The notes under the pieces: generated by a model | Told to the model about the DNA's origin: nothing | Database searches by the model: none | Seen by the model: the letters and a program-made list of their open reading frames with translations, nothing else | In this document: positions 17,301 through 26,300 of the stretch, in pieces | Position numbering within the stretch: the stretch's first letter is position 1 | How the letters are laid out: each line of letters starts with the position of its first letter | Assembly: GCF_900156815.1 (NCBI RefSeq) | Contig: NZ_FTOT01000008.1 | Coordinates: 33,259-97,258 of the forward strand | From: Gemmobacter megaterium | GTDB lineage: Bacteria; Pseudomonadota; Alphaproteobacteria; Rhodobacterales; Rhodobacteraceae | Direction of reading: 5' to 3' | DNA: 64,000 nt | Translations under genes and position numbers: made by a program

Positions 17301-20300
17301 CCGCCCGCGATCCGCTCCATCACCAACGCAGGGGACACAAAGCCTTGACCGCGCAGCCCGGACGCAATGGCTTGCAGGAATCCCCGCACCTTGTTGAAGA
17401 TCCGCGCCAAGGGCCCAGCCGCATCGCGTGCAGTCGCCCATTCACGGTACATCTCGGCAACCGCCTCTTCGATCTGCACCGAAGTGACCTTGTCGCCATA
17501 GGCCCGCTCGACACGCGCCATCAGATCGGCATCGACCCGTGCAGCCCGGACCAGCGCCCGCCATTCCTCGGCGGTGAACAGGCCATAGGGCTGGCCCCAC
17601 AGGTCGGGATCGCGCAAGGCATGGACAATCTCATGCCGCATGACTCCGCGCGCATCCCGCGCCGCCGGGTTCAACTCGATCAAGGCCCCGCGCTGACGGC
17701 CCTGGATCGGTACGCCCGACGCCCCCAGCAGCCCGCGCACGACACGTGGCGTCACCTTGCCAGCCAGACCGGCCGCCGCAACCTCGGCCTCGGCCATCCG
17801 CGCAATGTCGCGCAGGGAATCCACCGGCACGGCGGCGGCGTTGATTTTCGGTGGTGCAAGCTGTAGGTTCAGCGTGTCGGCGCCGATTTGTAATTCTGGC
17901 TCCACGCGGGTCTCCCGCGCGTCCATCTGGCCTTGTGCCGGGGCGCCGATATTGCCGCCCAAGTTCAGGTCATAGAACATCCTGCCGTTGTCCATCTCGC
18001 GGATGACGATATGGATGGGCTCTTGGCGGCCGGCGACAGAAACCTGAGCCTGGAAATAGTGAATCTTGCGGACATGCGCGCGGCCGAAGCGGTCCTCGGA
18101 CTCGCCGGTTTTCTCCGCGCTTGCGACGATCTGTTCCAGCGCAGGCACGGCCCGCAGCAGATAGTCGAGCGGCTTCCCGCCGATCTTGCCCGCAGCGGCG
18201 CGCGTGAACGACACCTCCCAGCCCGTGGAAGTGTTCGTGACCTTCCTGCCTTGCAGGTTGTCGCGATACCACGCACGCGCCTTGCGTTGCAGATCAAGCA
18301 TGTCCTCCCACGGCCCGAGTTCGTCGCCGGTCAGGCGCGCGGCAGGTTCCTGATCATCAAAGCGGGATTCCTTGGCCTCGTCAGGCGCGTTCTCCGCCAG
18401 AAGGGCGCCTTCCAGTGCATCGACCTTTTCTGCCAGTTCGTTCAGCTTGTCCTGGTCTGCAAACCCTTTCAGCTTTGCCAGACCTTCCATCACATCGGCG
18501 CGCTCGCGCTCGCGCCGGGCAATATCGGCCTCGATCCGGCGCGGCGTGGCCTCGATCTTGGACAATGCCCCTTCGACCTTCCGGGCCATGCCAACCGGAT
18601 CCTCGGACCAGCCAACCATGACCTCGTTGTCGCGTGGCAGGGCGATATAGTAGGTCACGGCATTCATCGCGTGCGACACTTCGATGTGCAGCGGAAAGCC
18701 GGAAACGGTTCCGACCTTATCCTGATGTCTGAAACCCGTCCCGGCCAAGGCGTCCTCTGCGGCGCTGATCAGATCGGCGCCGAACTCCTTGCGCTCGGTA
18801 TAGGTCTTGCCGCCCATGCGCGCCTCGAAGGCATCGCCTGACAGGTCTTGTACCTTGGCGGCTTGCGGCTGCCAGAAGGTCAACTCCTCACGGTCCATTG
18901 CAATGGCGCGGCCCAGTCCGCGCGCCTTCGCCTCCATCTGCTGGCGTTCGCGCACCGCTGCCCCGGCCCGGCGCTGCAACTTGTCGCGCTCCGCCCGCAA
19001 CTCGGTCAGTTCCAGCACCCGAGGATCGGCGGTGGACATGGCTTTGGCTTGCTCATACTGGCTGGCCTCGCCAAGATCCTCCATGTCGCGCACATTGGGA
19101 TCGCCACGGAAGAACCCTTCGATGAACCCGGCCTTGCGCGCCATCATTTGCCACATGGTCGCGTCGTAGGTACCCTTGGCCGAGTAATCGAGGATTTCGA
19201 TTTCCCGGTTCATGTTGCCCTGCCGGATGCCGCGACCATTTCTCTGCTCGTCGTCGGCAGGGAACCACAACGGATCAAGGTTGTGGATCGCCGTGATGCG
19301 CCGTTGTGCATTGACGCCCGTGAACAGGGTCTTGGAACCGATCAGGATCCGTTTCTTGCCCTCGTTCATGTCATTGAACGCCCGCTGCTTGCGCGCATCG
19401 GATGTCAGATTCTCGGCCAGGATGATTTCGTCGGCTGGCACGCCCATGGCCACCAGTTGCGCCTTGATGAAGCGGTGAACCGAGAAGGACGGGTTGTGTT
19501 TCGACGGGTTCACGCCAAGGGTCGAGAACACCATTTGCGTGGTCGGGCCACGCATCAACGGTTCGTCGGTGTAGCCACCTTCCTTCTTCACCCCGTAAAG
19601 TGGGGCGTCGGCGCCTTCTTTCCAGCGGCGGTAGATGTTGTTGATCATCCGCTCCAGCTTGGAGTTGTTCTCGCCGGCGCTGGGGTCGACAAGGCGCATG
19701 TCGATGGCTGCAAGGCGACCATCGTTGATGACCGACAACAGGATGTCGTCACCCTTCTTCACCGGCCCCTTCCGATTTTCGATCATGCGCATCCGCGCGC
19801 CCAACTGCTGCTGGTACGCCTTCAGCTCGGGCGAAGCCTCCACCACGATCAGGTTGCGCTTGCCATCTTTCAGCGCAGGCCGGGTCACGTACTGTTCAAG
19901 GTCTTTCGACGACACCACATCCATGACCTGCCGCACCATGAGCGACAGTTCCGGGGTGTTCACGAACTTGGCGAAGCGCGTGACCAGCTTGTACCCCCCA
20001 TCGGGGGCTTGCTCCAAGGCGTTCTCCGTGGTGCCGAAGGTGGCTGCCCAGGAATCGAAGGCCGAGATGTTGCGATCATCCAGCGCCTGCGGCTGCAAGT
20101 ACCGGCTGATCGAATAGAGTTCCGCCATCGTGTTGGTAATGGGCGTGCCGGATGCCAGTACCAGACTGCGCCCCGGATTGCGTTGTGCAAGCGAGCGGGT
20201 CTTGATGAACAGGTCCATCGACTGTTGCGAGCCCTGCGGATCGACCCCCTTGATGCTGCCAAGGCTGGTGGCGAAGGATAGTTTGCGGAACAGGTGCGCC

Positions 20301-23300
20301 TCGTCCACGAACAACATGTCGGCGCCGGTCTCATCGAAATCGAACACGGCGTCCTTGCCCTTGTCCGAAGTTTGCCGTGCGATCCGCTGTTCAGCCGCCT
20401 CAAGAAGGGCCTCGATCTTCTTGCGGGTCTTGGTCTCCCCGCTGGTGATGCCCTTTACATCAACTCCCAGCGTGGCCGCCATGCTGTGGAGGGCGCCAAG
20501 AACGGAACGTTCCATCCCGGCATCCTCGCCAAACTGGCCGCCGCTCAGCCCTTCCAGAACATCGCGCACATCCTGCAACATGCCTTCGACGGCAGCTTTC
20601 TTGGATGCCTCCGATGCCGGGATCAACTGGAACGCAGAATGGGTGATGATGACCGCATCGTAGTCACCAAGCGCGGCATCCGCGACGAACTGCTTGCGGC
20701 GCGAGGTATGAAACCGCTTCTCGTCCGCGACCAGAACCTTCGCCAATGGGTATTGCTGATAGAACTCGGTGGCGAACTGGATCAGCATGTGGTTCGGCAC
20801 AGTGTACCAAGGCTTCCGTGCCAGCCCGAGGCGCTTGGCCTCCATGCCAGCGCCGATCATGGCGGAGGTTTTCCCGGCCCCTACGGTATGCGCCATGTAG
20901 GTATCGCCAGATTGCAGGATCCGGGCGATCACTGCCGTCTGGTGCGGGCGCCAACTCCAATCGGAATGGATGCCCGGCGTGGTCAGGTATTCGCCATCGT
21001 ATTTCGGCGCCACTTCCGCATTGAAGGTCCGGTTGTAGAGGGTTTCCATCTCCGCCGTTCTGGCGGGATCAGACCAGAACCAGTCGCGGAATCGGGTCTG
21101 CAATTCATTGGCCTTGTCGGTTGCTGCCTGGGTGGCTTCTTCATCGACCCAGGAGTCTGTGCTTCCATCCTGATTGCGGCGAGTTCGGCGCACCTCGACC
21201 TTCTTGTTCGCCATGACCAGCCCCATCAACTCGCCAAAGGGGCGATCCTCGGTGCCGAACTCCGAGGTGGCCTTCGCGCCGGTGGTGGTGCCGTTCACCA
21301 GCCAGATGCCAAGACGCGGTTTGAATTCGACCTGCAACTCCAGGCCAAGAGCCTCGGCAAAGTCCGGATAGATCGAGGTAGGAAACCAATGGGCGCCAAG
21401 CGGGACGGAAATGTCCTGCGCCGCGACGGGCGCGGGCTGCACTGCGCGCAAGGCATCGACGTTCGGCTGATACTCTGGGTTCGCCCGCGCCTCGCGCTCG
21501 GCTTCTTCCAGTTTCACCACCACGTTGCCAGACAGGTATCTCGCGCGGGTTTCCCACTCCCTTGTGCGCGGGTTCTGGAAGATCTTGCCTTCCAGTTCGC
21601 TGATCACCCGTTCCGATGTGCTGTTGGACAGCGCAGCAATCCTGCCGGGATCGACGCGCCCGGTTTCGCCCAGCAGGTGCAGAAGCGCATCCTCCGGGCT
21701 ATTGATCTGGGGCCGCGACGAAACCCTCACAGCATTCTCGGTGAACACGCGGGTTTTCTGCGCGGTATCCGTTTTCTCGTCGTACTTCTCGATGGCCAGA
21801 AGGCGATAGGACTCGGGGTCATCCATGAACGGGTCGATATTCGGCCGCGTCACGATGATCTTGTCGTCCATGGCTTCTGGCGCGAATGTGCCCTCACGAT
21901 AGCCGGGCGCCTGTCGTGCTTCCTGCCGTGCCCGCGCGATTTCCGCCATGGACGCGCCCGCCTCGATCATTGGACCGGCATCGAAGCTGCCAATATCGAA
22001 GGGTTCACCAGCGGCGCGGGCATCGTTCTCGGCCTGTTGCCGCGCGCTCTCCTGCTCCACGATGCTAGGTCGTTGCGTGCGCCTATGCTGCAAGCCGATA
22101 GGGCCACGCTCCTTCACATAAGCATCGTAGGAATCATTCAGCGCCTTGCGGGCGGCGCTCGCATCCTTCCCATCCACATCGGCGGCGTACACATCGCGCA
22201 GTGCGTTCTTGATCGGGATCAGGGCTTTCACCGCCTCCATGGCGGCTTTCGGCATCCCCTTGGTGTTTTCGCGGCTGCGCGGCTCGACCTTTCGGCCCGT
22301 ATTGCCGTCGAACAGCCACAGGGCGCCATCCTTCAGGTAGAATGAGCCAGGCTTGGTCTCGGCGTGATCGGCGTCCAGCGCGTCCAGTTTCACCGATTCC
22401 GGTGGGGCCGACATGATGTTGCTGGGAAACTGCGACAGGACCGATTTGAGGTCGGCACGCAGATCGGCGTTCGGGCGCGGGCGCACACCAACGCGCGCCC
22501 CGGCGGTGAGTGTGTCATAGAGCCCTTGTTCGCCAAGGATCATATCGGGATTTTCGATGAAATAGCGGTTCACCGCCGCCTGTCCAGTGGTGCCGTCACT
22601 GCCGGGAAGGTCGATCACCTCGGACTGGCGCCATGCCGGATTGGCCTCGGCCTCACTGTCCACGCGCTTGCGCAGCACGATGATGTCGGTAGTGACTTCG
22701 GTTCCATTTTCCTTGAAGGCTGTATTGGGCAGCCGGATTGCACCGACCAGATCGGCCCTGTCAGCCAGATAGTCGCGTGCCTTGCTGTCCATCTTGTTCA
22801 TGGTCCCTGCGGACGTGATGAACATGAGAACCCCGCCTGGGCGCACGGCATCCAGCGATTTGGCAAAGAAATAGTCGTGGATGAAGAACCCTTGCGGGTA
22901 GTCGGGATCGGCCTTGATCTGTGTTCCGGCAAACGGAGGGTTGCCGATAACCAGATCGTAGAACCCTTGCGGCAGCTTCTCCTTGATGAAGTCGCCGTTC
23001 TTGATGTTGTGCCGGGGGTACAGGGCTGCCGCGATCTGGGCAGTGATATGATCCAGCTCCAACCCGGTGTAGGTGGCGTTCAGGCTTCCGGGCATAGTGC
23101 CAGCAAAGCCGCCGACCCCCATTCCTGGCTCATAGACGCGCCCGCCGGTGAACCCAAGCTGCTGGGCAAGTGTCCACATGCTCCGCAGCGCGGACTCTGC
23201 GGTATAGAAGGCGTATTGAGAGGTGCGCGAAAGGGTTGCCCGCTCCTCGGGCGTTGTCATGGTCTCGATTTCAGCGGCCAGATCGGGAAAACGGATGGTG

Positions 23301-26300
23301 CCATCGCTGCGCGGAAGGGTGCCCGCCAAGGTGCCGGCGCCGCCATATTTGGCGAGGGTCGCGCGTTCCTCAGCCGTCGCCGGACGACCCTCTTGCTGGA
23401 TGGTGCGCAGGGTGCGGATCGCCGCAATGCTCTCTCGTGCGCGGGTCTTTTCCCCGCGCGCCAGTTCAAGCCCGCCGGGCTCGATGACGTGGTTTACTGG
23501 TCCTCGCCCGCCAGTGCCGTTTCCAGGGCCAGAGCCATCGCCACTTCTCTGACCATCACGTCGCGGGCCGGATCGTTCTCCGGTACGTTCTGCAACGCGA
23601 TTTCCTGGTCTGCCTGCTGTACGATCATCCGAACGTAGGCTTCCAGCTTGTCCGGTCCCCGCTTGGAGATCTCCCGCGCCTTCTTGGGGGCTCGGTCGAT
23701 CATCGCTTGCATTATTGCGGTTATCATCGCGGCGGTTCTCCGGTTCGGCATCGACGCCAACATTACGGGATTCCGGCTCAGAATGCACCTTGCTTTGCGA
23801 TGCTTCTGCCTCGGCCATCGCGCGGCGCACCTCGTCCAGGACGGCCTTGGCATCGTCCATGTCCGACACGTCTTGCCCGTCGAGGTCCATGGTATCGCGG
23901 ACATGATTGTAAGCGGCGCGCATCGGAGCCTGGGCTTCGCGCATGGTCAGGCCGGTGCTTTCCGCAAAATCACGCAGCATCTGTCCGAACCGCTTGGTTC
24001 CGGCCTCGATGTAGAGCCCGACCAGTTCCGCCCCGAGGGTGATGTATTCCGGGTCAAGCCCGCTGCTGGTCTGATTGCGCGCTTTGGCTGCAAGGCGTGC
24101 TTTCAGTTCGTCGGCACGCTTCTGCTTGTCCTCCGACAGGGCAGAGAGGATGCCGCTTGCAGGCTTGCGCCTCTGTGCCCCCGCCGATTCCGGCCCGAAG
24201 ATCGCTGTGCGCAACGTTTCCATCTGCTCGCCGGTAAGGCGATCAGCCACCTCGCCGGAGGTCAGTCCTGTTGAGACGGTCGTGTCCAGCCCGGCATTTT
24301 TCAGGGCTTCGCGCCGCTGGTCGCGGTTGTTGGTCCACCACCAATCAAAGCGGCGCGGGCCGGTGGGCTGCGGGCTGATTGGGACAGGTGCATCGCTGGC
24401 CTTGCTGCCCACAGGCGTTTCCCTGCGCGCTGCTTGTTCAGGCTTGCGGGCATCAGCAATCACGGACTCGATCTTGGCCTCGTCCACATTGTGGGTGCCA
24501 GCGAAGATCTGGCGGCCTTTCGGGTCCGTGATCGTGGTGCGATTGACCTGGCGCTTCACCACATAGCCATCATCGGTCACGCGGGCCTGATCGGTTGTCG
24601 GCTCCCCGAATGCGTCTCTGGTTCGTTCGTAGCCAGACAGCAGATCGCCAAGACCGACCGCAGGTTTCTGTCCTGCAATCTGATAGGATGGTGCTTCAAT
24701 GGTTCCGGTGTTTTCCAGCGTCCCGGCGCGGTACAGTCGCCCGAAGGCATCGGTCAGCGCGCGCTTACCGTCATCCGACAATCCATCCCACGCCATGCCT
24801 TGCCGATACTCGCGTTCCGCCTTTGGCCCGGCTTCCTTCAGGATCGCATCCCGCATCGCCTTGTCGGCATTGTCCCACCATGGGGCGCGGGTCGGGGTCG
24901 GCGCGGCTTGCAGGTCGATACCGGCAACCTTGGCGCCAGCCTGACGCACATCAGCATCGTCCTGCGGCGTGATGATTTCGCCATCCAGCGGCTTGGCCTC
25001 GGGGCGGCGCACCTCATATGCCCGTTCGCCATTCGGAAGGTCGACAAGGCGAACATCATAGCCCTTGCGCTTGAGCCCATCATAGAACGCCCGGCCATCT
25101 TCGGTCAGTTCGTAGCCAGAGAGGAACCGCCAGCCGCGCTCTGCGGCATATTCGATGGCCTTGTCATGCAGTGCGGTCGAGACACCCTGACGCTGCATGT
25201 CCTCGCGAACCTCGGTCACGTCAGCTTGCAATGTCTTGGAAGCTGCGTCGGGGAAGGCAATCATGGCAGCATCACCGAGGCGGAACGCCACGGAGTGCTC
25301 CCCTTCGTTCTCGACCTTCACATCAGCGGCTCCTGGACGGCGCGGCTGGGATGGCCCGGTATCGACAATGCGCGTCTTGCCGGTCTGCAAGCTGTTGAGG
25401 ATCAGGACGCCGGGCGTGCCCTCTTTCGGCGCAGGCTTCGGCATGACTGCATCGCGCACCTTGTCAGCGTGCTTGCGGGAAAAGATGAAGCCGCCTTCCT
25501 TGTCGTCCCATTTCAGGCTGACACCGGAAACAGCCGGCGGCTGATCCTTCGGAACCCCGCGCAGGACTGCGGCCTTTTCGCGGATGTTTTCGATGACAGG
25601 GGAGATGGATTCGGACGAAGCCGGGGGAGGGGAAATTTTCCCGCCTGCCTTTGCCTTTCCGCTCACCGGCGTGTCGGTCTCGCCAGAATCCAGCCATGCC
25701 TTGAACTCGGGCAGCGCCATCTTGCGGATGCCGCCGATGCGTGCGGCCCCGCGCCCGTCGCTGAACCCGGCCTGATAAGTGGCCTTGGCATCTGCCGGGG
25801 TGTCGAAGCCCAGCATGACTTTATGTTCATCGAACGTGCCGCTGTCCGGGTCGATCTGATCCACCACCCAGACGGACTCGCTGGCAGTGTTCGGCCCCAT
25901 GTAAAAATCCACATGGTCGCCATCGGCGCCTGTCGTGCGCAGGATGCGGCCATACTCGGCCGGCATCGTCACCTTCCATTCGGTGCCGTCGGGCGAGGTG
26001 CCCTTGCGCTCGCTGCCCTTGGCGTTTTCAATGGAAAGGCGCATCCCCTGCCAGTCGATCTTCGCCGTCTTGTAGTTCTCGGCCTCCTTCTGGGCCGGGG
26101 TCGGGTCAGGGTTGGTCTCGGCGGCTGCGGCCTCGAACTGTTCACGGGTGGGCACCGGCTTTTGAGGCTCATTCGTTGGCGGCAATGCCGTTTGAGGATC
26201 ACCTTGGGCCGGTTTGCTGTCAGCAACGGTAGTAGGCTTGCGATTCAGGCTTTCCAGATGCTCGCGCGCCGGCACAGCCTCATATTTCGCGGTGTTCAGG

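Noticed and set aside
16256..22345. Further long plus-strand frames (536, 477 and 683 codons) opposite the giant gene
   Set aside because: Same shadow effect in high-GC DNA; compositions rich in His, Arg, Gly and Pro typical of antisense frames.
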